Counted from the stretch's first letter, positions 1 to 11,766 are shown. The stretch is 64,000 nucleotides of DNA from Odoribacter splanchnicus DSM 20712 (GCF_000190535.1 NC_015160.1:3658001-3722000), one strand, 5' to 3'. Notes: generated from the sequence alone by a model not told the origin. Translations and numbers: made by a program.

Positions 1-87
1 GAAGTTTATGGGAGGAATAACTTTGAACTTTATGTTGATAACGGAAAAAGAGTTATCCGGGCTGGTGATATCGGACGGAGTAGATAA
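1..87 (+). CDS. C-terminal end of a gene cut by the window start (uncertain)
   Basis: The first frame is open from base 1 to a TAA at 85-87 and gives 28 residues ending in RAGDIGRSR. The peptide has a plausible beta-strand pattern (NNFELYVDNGKRVIRAGD). A second overlapping frame, open from base 2 to a TGA at 215-217, is a rival reading of 69 or more residues. Neither can be assigned to a family from so short a piece. I prefer the first because its composition looks more protein-like, but confidence is low. Confidence 0.3.
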   Translation, partial: EVYGRNNFELYVDNGKRVIRAGDIGRSR

Positions 88-227
88 GTTGACTATGGCG
101 AATAATGCTACGTGTGGATTTGTGACAGAAAGTGGCCGTAAAGGTTTTGCCAAACATTTGTATAAAAACCCGAGTCGTGTATTCCTAACGAAAATGCAGA
201 TCGGCAATAATGAATGACAAGCATGTT

Positions 228-286
228 ATGAAACCCTCATGTACATTTGTATACCAGAGAAAATGACGCTGGAATGAGGGTTTCAT
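228..286. repeat. 13-bp inverted repeat, possible terminator
   Basis: The arms at 228-240 (ATGAAACCCTCAT) and 274-286 are exact reverse complements, separated by 33 bases. It lies after the two possible reading ends of the leftmost gene and before lacZ. There is no clear T tract, so a Rho-independent terminator is only one option. The rest of 218-404 shows no gene. Confidence 0.5.
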
Positions 287-363
287 ACAACCACTTTCAG
301 ACTATTCGTATATTTTTCTTCCTTTTTTAATTCTTTTTCTACCTCGATAGGTGTAATATTGAC

Positions 364-371
364 TATTTTTG
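364..371 (+). promoter_or_regulatory. -7 promoter box of the beta-galactosidase gene
   Basis: TATTTTTG fits the Bacteroidota -7 consensus TAnnTTTG and lies 33 bases before the ATG at 405. No good TTG box is present 19-20 bases upstream, so the assignment rests on the -7 box only. Confidence 0.4.
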
Positions 372-401
372 AGCAGAATAAATTGGCATTTAATATTATA
401 A

Positions 402-3497
<3,096 letters not shown>

Positions 3498-3524
3498 ACT
3501 CAAAAATAGGATTTTGTTGTTTAG

Positions 3525-3565
3525 GAACTTTCAGTTTACCCGACAGTCGGGTAAACTGAAAGTTC
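3525..3565. terminator. Perfect 19-bp hairpin between lacZ and the EamA pseudogene
   Basis: The arms at 3525-3543 and 3547-3565 are exact reverse complements with a 3-base loop (CAG). The stem includes AACTTTCAGTT. It lies 27 bases after the lacZ stop, between two convergent genes, and probably ends transcription from lacZ. The same AACTGAAAGTTC motif recurs near 58.7 kb in another convergent intergenic region. Confidence 0.8.
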
Positions 3566-3668
3566 TGTTAAAAGAATCCTTAAGCCTTGATTCGAATTTA
3601 GGCAGTGATATACATATTACAGGTATAAATCTACGATTTTATTCCGGATTCCTAAGGTTATTTTCCTT

Positions 3669-4547
3669 TTACTTCCGGTTTTCTTTGACGACGACGATGA
3701 AGACTGCTATAATAATGAGTAGCATGCCTAAAATACCGCCTATCGTTGAAGTCTCATGGAAAACAACTATACCGATAAAAACAGCGGTCAACGGTTCCAT
3801 CGCTCCGAAGATCGAAGTTAATGTGGGACCGATATGCTTGATTGCTTTGACTAAGGCCATATTGGAAATAGCGGTTGCCGGTAAAGCCAGGCCTAGAATA
3901 TAAAGCCATACCTTTCCTTGGGTTTCTAACCGGATGCCTTCTGTAAGGTACCCGCCGATAATGAAAAACAACGCCCCTAATCCCATGACATAACAAGTGA
4001 GTACGGTGGAGTTGATCGCTACAGCCCGTGTTTTCCGGACTCCGATGATATAACCTCCGTAAGAGAAAATAGAGATGCAGGCACAAATAATACCTACCGT
4101 CACGTTGGCGTTATAACCTGCTATATTGCCTGAAGATAAGAGGATTGCTCCGAGAATGGATAGGAGTACTGCCGAAATGACCCAGCCGGATTTTTTCTCA
4201 TGGTAGAAAAAAATCATGGCCAGCGCTACAGCTAAAGGATACATAAAATGAATTGTCGAAGCTACACCGCTGGCAATATTCTGATAGGCGATCACCAGGC
4301 TGAATGAGGTCGTTGCCCGAAACAGGCTTAACAAAAAGACGACCCCGAAATCCTTTTTACTTAACCGGAAATTACACCCGGCCAATAGGCCGAATCCGAT
4401 CAGGCAAAGGGAAGCGATCCCTCAACGGTAGGTCAATACTTCAAAAGATGAATAGCCGAAGCTTAGTAGGGTCAGCGTAAAAAAAGGGGCCAGTCCGAAA
4501 GTCGAAGAGGAGACGATAGCATATAGGATACCTTTAATTCTGTTCAT
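3669..4547 (-). pseudogene. EamA/DMT family transporter interrupted by an internal TGA
   Basis: Reading from an ATG at 4547 the frame encodes a typical ten-helix EamA (drug/metabolite transporter) inner-membrane protein of 292 codons, with both EamA repeats present (the second begins near VGIICACISIFSYGG). Codon 42 (4424-4422) is TGA, in the context LTYR*GIASL, where members of this family carry a Trp (YRW); one TGG-to-TGA change explains it. The rest of the frame is intact and codon use is normal, so the mutation is recent or is a base-call error. The downstream part could be made from an internal start as a 238-residue protein missing the first helices. A -7 box (CAAAGATA on this strand's complement, 4572-4579) sits 24 bases upstream of the start. 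Confidence 0.85.
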
Positions 4548-4571
4548 GAACGTATGAATTTTTCAGTTGCG

Positions 4572-4579
4572 CAAAGATA
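4572..4579 (-). promoter_or_regulatory. -7 box of the EamA gene
   Basis: On the minus strand the bases read TATCTTTG, a full match to TAnnTTTG, 24 bases before the ATG at 4547. A matching upstream TTTG box was not found. It suggests that the broken transporter gene still has its promoter. Confidence 0.45.
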
Positions 4580-4773
4580 AGGCTTTGAGTGAAAATCAGA
4601 AAAGGGTGAGATCGGTTTTCAGACTTTTCATTTCCCGTTCTTTGATGGTATCATCGGTACTGAATTATCCGGTTAGTTAGGGGAACGAGGATCGTGGCAC
4701 CGGATATGGTTTAAAAGTTTTTGCATTGCCTGTGCGGCATAATGCCGATCCCTCCCTGGGAGGGATCGGTGGA

Positions 4774-5892
4774 TTAATATTTATTTTCACTTTCTTCTAA
4801 TTCCTGCTTGTCGATGGCTTTCCGGGTCATCGTCCGCCAGGCATACCAGATATAGGCGATTACTACAGGTATGATAATAGATACGTAGGACATCGCTTTC
4901 AGGGTATATAAGGACGAAGAAGCGTTGTAAATAGTCAGTGAGGAATCAGGATCGACATATGAGGGATAAAAGGCGGTTTGGTTGAAACCTGCCAGAATCA
5001 GCAGAGCGATAACGGTCAATACCGTTCCGGCTCCTGCAAACCAGATTCCTTTCGTCCATCGGGGAAATATCCAGTTTCGGATGATGCCGTAGAGTACTCC
5101 TGCTACTCCGATAATGAATATCAAGGCATTCAGCGGCATTTCTATCAGGTTATAAAAATATTTATAGGGTACTAATGCAATGTTTCCTTCCGGGGTGATT
5201 GCATACCCTTCACCGGCAAAAATAAAACCGATAAACAACAGGAAAAAGAGAACGAACGGTACGGCATTGAATTTCACTTGCCGGTGGCTGCGTATGCGGA
5301 TGTTCGGATCATCGATAGTAAGAATAAAATAAAGGGCTGCTAATGTCCGTGCCAGGAAGAAAACGGCTAAAGCCAGGAAATAGTTGGTGATGACGAACAA
5401 GGCATCCAGACCGCGCCAGGGTGTCATCCATTCGACATCATGCATTACACCCAGACGGAAAGGGGAACCTGTAAAGAAAGTAGCTACAGCGGCTCCCAAC
5501 AAAAGAGGCGCAGCGAATCCGTTGATCATCAGGAATACTTCGTAAGTCCGACTGCCCAGAAAATTGTTTTTTTTATTCCGGTATTCATAAGATACCGCTT
5601 GCAAGACAAAACAAAAGAGGATCAGCATCCAAACGACATAGGCTCCTCCGAAACTGGTTGAGTAGAATAGGGGAAAACTGGCGAAGAAAGCTCCGCCGAA
5701 TACCACTAATGTGGTAAACGTATATTCCCATTTATGTCCCAGGGTATTGACGATCAAATCCCGTTCGTCTTTATTTTTTCCTATGGTATAAAGAAGACTT
5801 TGTCCTCCTTGTACAAACAATAAGAATACCAGTAAACCTCCTAATATACAGATCAAGATCCACCAGTAATGTTGTAATATATTTAAATCCAT
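4774..5892 (-). CDS. cydB: Cytochrome bd ubiquinol oxidase subunit II
   Basis: A 372-residue integral membrane protein with about nine hydrophobic segments, matching the CydB family in length and layout (N-terminal DLNILQHYWWILICILGGLLV, then ERDLIVNTLGHKWEYTFTTLVVFGGAFFASFPL). With CydA it forms the high-affinity oxygen reductase that oxidises quinol in the inner membrane, the usual terminal oxidase of anaerobic Bacteroidales (nanaerobic respiration). It is the third gene of a DUF4492-cydA-cydB operon, 72 bases after cydA. The C-terminal tail is charged (KQELEESENKY). Confidence 0.95.
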   Translation of the reverse strand: MDLNILQHYWWILICILGGLLVFLLFVQGGQSLLYTIGKNKDERDLIVNTLGHKWEYTFTTLVVFGGAFFASFPLFYSTSFGGAYVVWMLILFCFVLQAVSYEYRNKKNNFLGSRTYEVFLMINGFAAPLLLGAAVATFFTGSPFRLGVMHDVEWMTPWRGLDALFVITNYFLALAVFFLARTLAALYFILTIDDPNIRIRSHRQVKFNAVPFVLFFLLFIGFIFAGEGYAITPEGNIALVPYKYFYNLIEMPLNALIFIIGVAGVLYGIIRNWIFPRWTKGIWFAGAGTVLTVIALLILAGFNQTAFYPSYVDPDSSLTIYNASSSLYTLKAMSYVSIIIPVVIAYIWYAWRTMTRKAIDKQELEESENKY

Positions 5893-5964
5893 AATCCATT
5901 ATTATTTATCGTTTGTGAGGACTATAACTTTTCAGGCCGTTATGGTTTCCTCATTTTTCATTTT

Positions 5965-7512
5965 TTACTCTTTTACCCCTTTCCTGATCTGGGTGAACAT
6001 GATTCCGATCTCGGCAATCAATAATAAGGTGAACAAAATGGCGAACATCCAGAAGGTGGTGACAACCCAACCCGAAGCGATGCGGGTGATGGCCACATTC
6101 GTGGGCATCAGGTTTTGTACCACCCAAGGTTGACGTCCTACTTCAGCTACGATCCATCCGCATTGCGAAGCGATATATGCCAACGGAACACACGCGATAG
6201 CCAGATAGGGGATGAACTTGAATTTTTCGAATTTTCTTTTCTTGGCATACCACCAGGAGCAGATAAACAACAAAACGAATAGCATGCCCAGACCTACCAT
6301 CAGCCGGAAACTATAGAATACCAGAGGAACAGGAGGGATCGTGTCGTAAGGCGAACTGAGATAGCCGTAACCGAAATCCCGGAAGTTGGCCCGTAGTGTC
6401 TGTAAAGATTGGCTAGCCAGCGCATCGTCTTTGTCTTTAACAGCTTGTTTGTACGTTTTCAGTGCATCTATCGCCAGACGGCCGTTGGCCATGCGTTGCT
6501 CTATAGAAGGATATACTTTTCCGTCTTCGGAGGTGTAGCCGTCCATGATATTTTGGATACCGGGCACATAGGCATCGAAGTCATGATACCCCAGGAAGGA
6601 TAAAAGTTTAGGAATGGTAATACCGTATTTTACCGTTTTCATACGTTCGGACGGTAATTGAGGATCGGTGCAAGTCAAGCCGATCAAGGTAAACGGGGCT
6701 CCTTTCCCTCCTTCGTTGAGTCCCTCCATAGCAGCCAGTTTCATCGGTTGGGTACGGGTAACATCCTGGGCACTGGTGTCGCCTGTGAAGATCGTAGCGA
6801 TGATACTCAGGAAGCCGAAAACGGAGGCCAGCAGGATACTCTTCCGGGCAAATTCGAAATGTCTTTTTTTCAGAATAAACCAGGCACTTACTCCAACGAC
6901 AAAACAAGCCGAAAGCGTATAAGCCGAGGTGACGGTATGGAAGAATTTACTCATGGCTGTCGGTGAGAGTAGTACCGCCCAGAAATCCGACATTTCGTTG
7001 CGGGCTGTCATCGGGTTGAATTCCATGCCTACCGGGTTTTGCATCCACGCATTCGCTACCAGGATCCACAAAGCGGAAATGTTGGAACCGATGAATACCA
7101 TCCAGGTGGAAACCAGATGAAAACGACGGCTTACCCTGTTCCAGCCGAAGAACATGACGGCGAAGAAAGTGGCTTCGAGAAAGAAAGCGAACAAACCTTC
7201 GATGGCCAGAGGAGCTCCGAAAATATCCCCGACAAACCAGGAATAATTCGACCAGTTGGAACCGAATTGGAATTCCAATATCAGCCCCGTAGCTATACCG
7301 ATGGCGAAGTTGATTGCAAAAAGCTTCATCCAGAATTTGGTGGCATTCAACCACTCGGCCTTACCGGTCCTGACCCACATGGTTTCCATAATAGCCAGTA
7401 GAAAGGATAACCCCAGAGTGAGAGGTACGAACATGTAATGGTAAATGGCGGTCATCGCAAATTGCCAGCGTGACCATTCGACCAAAGTTGTAGTGGTTAA
7501 TTCTGATATCAT
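5965..7512 (-). CDS. cydA: Cytochrome bd ubiquinol oxidase subunit I
   Basis: A 515-residue haem-binding subunit of the bd oxidase. H25 in TAIYHYMFVPLTLGL corresponds to the haem ligand near the N-terminus, H192 in KFFHTVTSAYTL to the second His ligand, and E105 and E113 in PLAIEGLFAFFLEATF to the conserved proton-path acids. The signature GRQPWVVQNLMPT is present near the C-terminus. The periplasmic Q-loop region (about 265-365) is where quinol is oxidised. It lies 3 bases after the DUF4492 gene and upstream of cydB, which is the standard Bacteroidota order. Confidence 0.96.
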   Translation of the reverse strand: MISELTTTTLVEWSRWQFAMTAIYHYMFVPLTLGLSFLLAIMETMWVRTGKAEWLNATKFWMKLFAINFAIGIATGLILEFQFGSNWSNYSWFVGDIFGAPLAIEGLFAFFLEATFFAVMFFGWNRVSRRFHLVSTWMVFIGSNISALWILVANAWMQNPVGMEFNPMTARNEMSDFWAVLLSPTAMSKFFHTVTSAYTLSACFVVGVSAWFILKKRHFEFARKSILLASVFGFLSIIATIFTGDTSAQDVTRTQPMKLAAMEGLNEGGKGAPFTLIGLTCTDPQLPSERMKTVKYGITIPKLLSFLGYHDFDAYVPGIQNIMDGYTSEDGKVYPSIEQRMANGRLAIDALKTYKQAVKDKDDALASQSLQTLRANFRDFGYGYLSSPYDTIPPVPLVFYSFRLMVGLGMLFVLLFICSWWYAKKRKFEKFKFIPYLAIACVPLAYIASQCGWIVAEVGRQPWVVQNLMPTNVAITRIASGWVVTTFWMFAILFTLLLIAEIGIMFTQIRKGVKE

Positions 7513-7515
7513 AAG

Positions 7516-7725
7516 CTAAGGTTTGGTAATTAATTCGTTGAGTACATGATTACTTTTTTCCTGTTCCGTCGTATAGGTCGTATTGAGATAATTCGGCATG
7601 AGCAGGAATTTAAATACCACAAACAGGACCAATAGTTTGGCCACAACTATTGCGATCAATATTTTTCCCCATTTGGGTAAATGGCTGAAACCATCATAAT
7701 AGATATGCCAAAGGCGTATGAACAT
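7516..7725 (-). CDS. DUF4492 small membrane protein of the cyd operon
   Basis: A 69-residue protein with one central transmembrane helix (about 21-42) preceded by the conserved LWHIYYDGFSHLPKWGK segment that marks DUF4492. Genes of this family sit directly upstream of cydA in Bacteroidota and epsilon-proteobacteria, as here, with 3 bases between stop and start. It is probably an accessory or assembly subunit of the bd oxidase; no biochemical role is known to me. Confidence 0.85.
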   Translation of the reverse strand: MFIRLWHIYYDGFSHLPKWGKILIAIVVAKLLVLFVVFKFLLMPNYLNTTYTTEQEKSNHVLNELITKP

Positions 7726-8012
7726 GTTTTTAAACGGTTTGTTTCGATCTAAAATTAACGTATTAAAGATATAAAGGTTTTTAAAAATAACCTAATCTTC
7801 TTCGCTCTTTTTCTGAATCTTTAAAAAAAAAATCGGTTTAGAGGGGGCAGAGGCTTATAAAGTTTATCGTGTTCAAAGAGTTTTTGGGTGTTTAAGTTGG
7901 TGGATCCGTGGAGATATTATGGAATACAGACAGGATAAACCCCTTCATTTCCGGTTTTGATCGATCTTTTTAAAAATTGAGGTATTTAAGAAAATAATCA
8001 AAGGTTTTTATT

Positions 8013-8020
8013 TATTTTTG
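8013..8020 (+). promoter_or_regulatory. -7 box before the AI-2E gene
   Basis: TATTTTTG matches TAnnTTTG 43 bases before the ATG at 8064. The surrounding 338 bases between the divergent cyd operon and this gene (7726-8063) are AT-rich and hold no gene that I can see. No upstream TTTG box is correctly spaced. Confidence 0.35.
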
Positions 8021-8063
8021 GAAAATTAAGAGAGGAGAAAAGCAATTGAAAAAAGGGAGCGGA

Positions 8064-9170
8064 ATGAATTCAGTCACCAAATATGTGTTAGGAATTGTCG
8101 CATTAGCTGGGGCAATTTTCTTTTCCTGGTATTTTTTTTCTGTCATCGTTTATATTTTAGTGGCAGCTGTCATTTCTTTTATCGGCAGGCCGATTATCGA
8201 TTTATTAGGCCGGGTGAAGATCCGGGGCTATCGTTTGCCTGATGGTTTGAAAGCCGGAATCACGGTGATTTGCCTTTGGGGATTATTTATTCTTTTTTTT
8301 AGTACCATTATCCCGCTCGCTATCCGTGAATTTCAGTCGTTGGGCAATGTAAGTGTGTCTAATATCGTTTCCGAATTGGAAATCCCGATCGAGGATGCCG
8401 GACATTTTATGAAGCATTACGGTTTGATGGATGAGGATCAGGATGTGGATGCTTATGTGACGGATTTATTGAGTAAAGTGTTTAATGTCGGTCAGCTGAA
8501 AACCTGGTTCGGGACGGTAGCCGGAACGATGACGGATATTTTTGTCGCTCTCTTTTCCATTACGTTTATTTTATTTTTCTTTCTGAAGGATAGCCGCTTG
8601 TTTTCAGGGATGGTGATGGCGGTGCTTCCTTCCCGCTTCGAAGAACAGGCCCGGAATGCTTTGGATTCCATACAAAAATTACTGGTCCGTTATTTTGTCG
8701 GATTATTGCTCGAAGTTTTGGGGGTTATGGCTTTGAATACGATCGGACTGACGATTGTCGGTTTGGGCTTTAGTAATGCGGTTGTCATCGGTTTGGTGAC
8801 CGGAGTTTTGAATGTGATACCGTATATCGGGCCTATGATCGGGGTATTTTTCGGATTGGCTGTGGGAGTCGTGTTGAATTTGGGGCTGGATTTTTACGAT
8901 CAGATGCTGCCGCTGTTGATCTATATGACTATAGCGATGTTGTTGACTCAATTGATCGATAATGTTGTTTTTCAGCCTTTTATTTATGGGAGTAGTGTAC
9001 ACGCCCATCCTTTGGAAATATTTTTGGTGATTTTGATGGCCGGTAGTATGGCCGGTATTTTGGGAATGATTCTGGCGATTCCGTCCTATACGGTTCTGCG
9101 GGTTGTGTTGAAGGAATTTTTTAATAAGTATAAGCTGGTGAAGAAGTTGACGCAGAGCTTGAATGAATAG
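8064..9170 (+). CDS. AI-2E family transporter (permease)
   Basis: A 368-residue membrane protein of the AI-2E/PerM family, with the typical start (a helix pair up to LGRVKIRGYRLP), a central soluble stretch (about 95-150) and a C-terminal helix bundle containing GLVTGVLNVIPYIGPMIG, the family signature, and a helix-rich end. Members export or exchange small molecules; autoinducer-2 was proposed for TqsA but the substrate here is unknown. The ATG at 8064 was chosen over an in-frame TTG at 8046, because the purine-rich AAAAGGGAG just before it can serve as a ribosome site. The next gene starts 25 bases downstream and may be co-transcribed. Confidence 0.9.
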   Translation: MNSVTKYVLGIVALAGAIFFSWYFFSVIVYILVAAVISFIGRPIIDLLGRVKIRGYRLPDGLKAGITVICLWGLFILFFSTIIPLAIREFQSLGNVSVSNIVSELEIPIEDAGHFMKHYGLMDEDQDVDAYVTDLLSKVFNVGQLKTWFGTVAGTMTDIFVALFSITFILFFFLKDSRLFSGMVMAVLPSRFEEQARNALDSIQKLLVRYFVGLLLEVLGVMALNTIGLTIVGLGFSNAVVIGLVTGVLNVIPYIGPMIGVFFGLAVGVVLNLGLDFYDQMLPLLIYMTIAMLLTQLIDNVVFQPFIYGSSVHAHPLEIFLVILMAGSMAGILGMILAIPSYTVLRVVLKEFFNKYKLVKKLTQSLNE

Positions 9171-9195
9171 CTTGTGCAGGTAAATAAAACAGATC

Positions 9196-9780
9196 ATGAA
9201 GAAAATACTGTTCTTCGGTTTATTTTTATGCTTGGGTATGACCCTCAAAGCACAATATGGAGGCGAAATGACGATCGGAGCCCGGTTGAATTACACCGGA
9301 GGCGGGAAATTAGTGACCTATGACGGGAAGATTGTCAATCTGGGATATACCATCAAAGGCATTGTTTCGCCAGGTTATTTTGTGACGAATAATATCGCCT
9401 TGGGAGCCGATCTGGCTTACGAATATATGATGGATGACGAGGGACACCAGTATACACTGGAGACAGGTGGATTTTTCCGGCTGTATGCTCCTCGTGGGGG
9501 AGTCCGGTTATACCTGCAGGGAACCAGTGGATATGGCTGGGGAAAAAGCTTTCTGAAAAAAGGACACGATGGAAAACACGAATTATGGGTGTCTACCTTG
9601 AAACCGGGCTTATGGGCGCGGCTCAAAGAGTATCTGGCTTTGGATATTAGCTTGATGAGCCTGGAATATAAAGAAGTGTATATGAGGGATAAAGTTTCCA
9701 ACAAACGGGTGACCGATAGCCGGTGGCGCTATAATTGGTTGGATATCAGCTTCGGAGTGGTTTTTATTATCGGACTTTAA
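9196..9780 (+). CDS. Outer-membrane beta-barrel protein
   Basis: A 194-residue protein with a signal peptide (about 1-19, LGMTLKAQ) and alternating-strand sequence ending in a hydrophobic strand plus aromatic or aliphatic end (ISFGVVFIIGL), typical of small outer-membrane barrels of 8 strands. Glycines and aromatic residues recur every strand (YGGEMTIGARLNYTGGGK). The family is common in Bacteroidota with no assigned role. It follows the AI-2E gene by 25 bases on the same strand. Confidence 0.7.
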   Translation: MKKILFFGLFLCLGMTLKAQYGGEMTIGARLNYTGGGKLVTYDGKIVNLGYTIKGIVSPGYFVTNNIALGADLAYEYMMDDEGHQYTLETGGFFRLYAPRGGVRLYLQGTSGYGWGKSFLKKGHDGKHELWVSTLKPGLWARLKEYLALDISLMSLEYKEVYMRDKVSNKRVTDSRWRYNWLDISFGVVFIIGL

Positions 9781-9889
9781 TCACTGGAAAATTTTTATTT
9801 TCGGGCATTATTGATAAATTATTTAGAAATAGTTGTTTTTATTAATATAAATTAATATGTTGCAATTATTAATCTAAACCATTTGTATT

Positions 9890-10120
9890 ATGAAAACAGC
9901 ATTGAAAAAATCATTCGTTTTGATAGGAATAGCCTTGTTTTTTGTTTTGATGGCCTGGGCCGAACAAAAAATATGGGCTTGGGATAAAAATGTACCTGAA
10001 GAAGAGTATTGTATCTCCGGATATTTTGAAAAAAACGGTGAAAATGCAACGACAGTATATGGTTATTGCGTTTGTTTCCAAGGTTTTTGGGGGCCTCAGT
10101 GTCAATTCATAGCAGAATAA
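9890..10120 (+). CDS. EGF-like mini-protein next to a propeller lipoprotein gene
   Basis: A 76-residue protein with an N-terminal hydrophobic segment (about 9-24, signal or anchor) and a short C-terminal domain with four cysteines. The end, CVCFQGFWGPQC, fits the EGF signature C-x-C-x2-x-x2-G-x-x-C exactly, with one further Cys 19 residues earlier. It ends 4 bases before the start of the propeller lipoprotein, so the two are translated together. In Bacteroidales, short secreted peptides of the NVEALA type are regularly found beside 6-bladed propeller lipoproteins; this one has the same position and size but an EGF-like, not NVEALA, sequence. Function unknown. Confidence 0.7.
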   Translation: MKTALKKSFVLIGIALFFVLMAWAEQKIWAWDKNVPEEEYCISGYFEKNGENATTVYGYCVCFQGFWGPQCQFIAE

Positions 10121-10124
10121 TCCT

Positions 10125-11333
10125 ATGTTGTATCGTTTTTCGATTGTTTTTCTTATAGGGCTTTGTTTGGTGGCATGTTCTTCCGGGAGTATGCAGGAAG
10201 AGTCGGTACCGGTTATTCGTTTTAAGCCTGATGAAGCCCGGACATTGAAGATGTCCGAGCTTTTCGATGGATATGAAGTGCTGACTTTTAAAGGGATCGT
10301 ATGTAATAGAATCGGAGACTTTGTAAAAATGGGGGATCGGATTGTTGCGACTTCCATAGTGACCGAGGGCATGACTGATGTGGTAACCTTGAGCGTATTC
10401 GATTCTGCCGGTGAGTTTCAGCACACTCTTGGCCGGTTTGGCCGTGGACCGGATGAATATCTTTATTTGCCGCATGAAATTGTATTGACCCCTGATTCGA
10501 ATGTATTAGCCGGGGATGTATTGGGTTTTCATTGCTATGCTTTGGACGGAACGTTGCTTTGGCAGAAGAAATCCGAGCATCCTTCTTATGAATATGGAGT
10601 GGGGTATTTTACGTGGATGCTGAATGATAGTTGTGCAGTATATCTAAACACACCTATTTGTGGATCGACATATCGGTCTGAGGAATGTTTGGTGAATCTG
10701 GTAAACTGGAAGAGCGGACAGTTAAAAATTTCTTATTTCCCAGGTCAGAAGGTAGGGAAATATGCTGTAAGGAATAAGTCGTATGTAGTGAATGATACCT
10801 TTTGTTATTATTCTGATATCGACAATAGTATTTATCAGGTTTCGGAAGATACGGTTACCTTACGTTATTATTTAGATAAAGGTTCTTTTAAAAACTTTCG
10901 TCTATGCGGAAAGGCTGGGTATTCAGATAATTGTTTGACTGTAATTGAGATGTCGGAAAATAATAAATATGTTTTGATTGTAGTTTTAGTGAATCAAAAA
11001 TATTATTTATTGGTTTATGATAAGTTGAAAAAAGTAACCTGTAATTATGATTTAGTGGACGATGATTTGTTGTCGGTGGGAAATTTCAGATATAAACCGA
11101 ATGCAGTGTTGCGATTATACCATAACTGGAACCCGGGCATGCGTCAGTGCGACGATTATATGTATTTTTATTTTCCCTCTTCTGATTACTGTATGATGCT
11201 GGACCGCTTGAAAGCCTCCTTGAATGAGGAACAATGGGAGGCCTACCGACGGGCTCACCCCGATCTCATGAAAATCTACCGGGAGCAGGGGGAGGAAGGA
11301 AATACGGTAGTTGTAGGATATCGGTTCAAATAA
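10125..11333 (+). CDS. 6-bladed beta-propeller lipoprotein
   Basis: A 402-residue lipoprotein: the signal peptide ends in the lipobox LVAC (Cys about residue 18). The body resembles the Bacteroidota 6-bladed beta-propeller family, with the hallmark segment FDSAGEFQHTLGRFGRGPDEYLYL, in which a strand pair is followed by G-x-GP-x-E/D. Such proteins face the periplasm or cell surface and are usually paired with short secreted peptides, here the EGF-like gene 4 bases upstream. Ligand unknown. The gene ends inside the 18-bp arm of a terminator hairpin. Confidence 0.8.
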   Translation: MLYRFSIVFLIGLCLVACSSGSMQEESVPVIRFKPDEARTLKMSELFDGYEVLTFKGIVCNRIGDFVKMGDRIVATSIVTEGMTDVVTLSVFDSAGEFQHTLGRFGRGPDEYLYLPHEIVLTPDSNVLAGDVLGFHCYALDGTLLWQKKSEHPSYEYGVGYFTWMLNDSCAVYLNTPICGSTYRSEECLVNLVNWKSGQLKISYFPGQKVGKYAVRNKSYVVNDTFCYYSDIDNSIYQVSEDTVTLRYYLDKGSFKNFRLCGKAGYSDNCLTVIEMSENNKYVLIVVLVNQKYYLLVYDKLKKVTCNYDLVDDDLLSVGNFRYKPNAVLRLYHNWNPGMRQCDDYMYFYFPSSDYCMMLDRLKASLNEEQWEAYRRAHPDLMKIYREQGEEGNTVVVGYRFK

Positions 11334-11369
11334 TGATATTAAGACCGGGGATCTTAATATCATTATTTG
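11327..11369. terminator. Bidirectional terminator, perfect 18-bp stem
   Basis: The arms 11327-11344 and 11352-11369 are exact reverse complements with a 7-base loop (CCGGGGA). It lies between the convergent propeller gene (whose stop lies in the left arm) and the small membrane protein on the minus strand, so it can serve both. Confidence 0.8.
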
Positions 11370-11382
11370 AGTTTACGTGTGT

Positions 11383-11634
11383 CTACATATTGCTTAAGAG
11401 TAGTCCGCCGATGGCTCCCCAAAACAGGATCACCAATACAAATCCGATCAGCATAAAGATAAGAGTAGCTTTTGCCCAATTGGCTTTACTGACAGGAGTA
11501 CCGGCACTGAAAGCCCAGACTAATAACATAATAAAATTCACAAAAGGAATACACATCAGGATCATCGTAATGATCCAATCACCGATTGTAACGATCGATT
11601 GATTCCGGGTGGTTTGCAGTTCTTGATTTTCCAT
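11383..11634 (-). CDS. Small two-helix membrane protein, function unknown
   Basis: An 83-residue protein with two hydrophobic helices (about 22-44 and 58-80) joined by a short polar loop containing SKANWAKA. The sequence pattern (a helix rich in Val/Leu and a W-A-K motif before the second helix) is common among unnamed small Bacteroidota membrane proteins. It lies downstream of lon on the same strand, separated by a repeat element, so it is probably its own unit. I do not recognise a function. Confidence 0.6.
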   Translation of the reverse strand: MENQELQTTRNQSIVTIGDWIITMILMCIPFVNFIMLLVWAFSAGTPVSKANWAKATLIFMLIGFVLVILFWGAIGGLLLSNM

Positions 11635-11687
11635 GAGTTTTTTTTTAGGTAGTTATATATATTTATACTTGTAAACATACTTTTAAA

Positions 11688-11738
11688 TAGTTACAACGGT
11701 TCAGAAGTCAAGTCGGACTGCTATCGCCGTTATAACTA
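11688..11738. repeat. Dispersed hairpin repeat, copy 1
   Basis: The arms 11688-11699 (TAGTTACAACGG) and 11727-11738 are reverse complements except for one base, with a loop containing AGTCAAGTC. The same layout and the AGTCAAGTC core recur at 24107-24156. Both copies follow the 3' end of a minus-strand gene (lon here, folK there), so it may act as a terminator as well as being a repeat family member. Confidence 0.6.
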
Positions 11739-11766
11739 AAAACCATAGGTCTCACAGGAGATTCCT

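Noticed and set aside
8..217. 69-codon frame at the window start as the gene
   Set aside because: The frame has poor protein character after about residue 30, and a competing frame from base 1 looks better; neither is firm.
4422..4424. Selenocysteine codon in the EamA gene
   Set aside because: The position is Trp in the family and there is no SECIS-like hairpin in the right place; a nonsense change is simpler.
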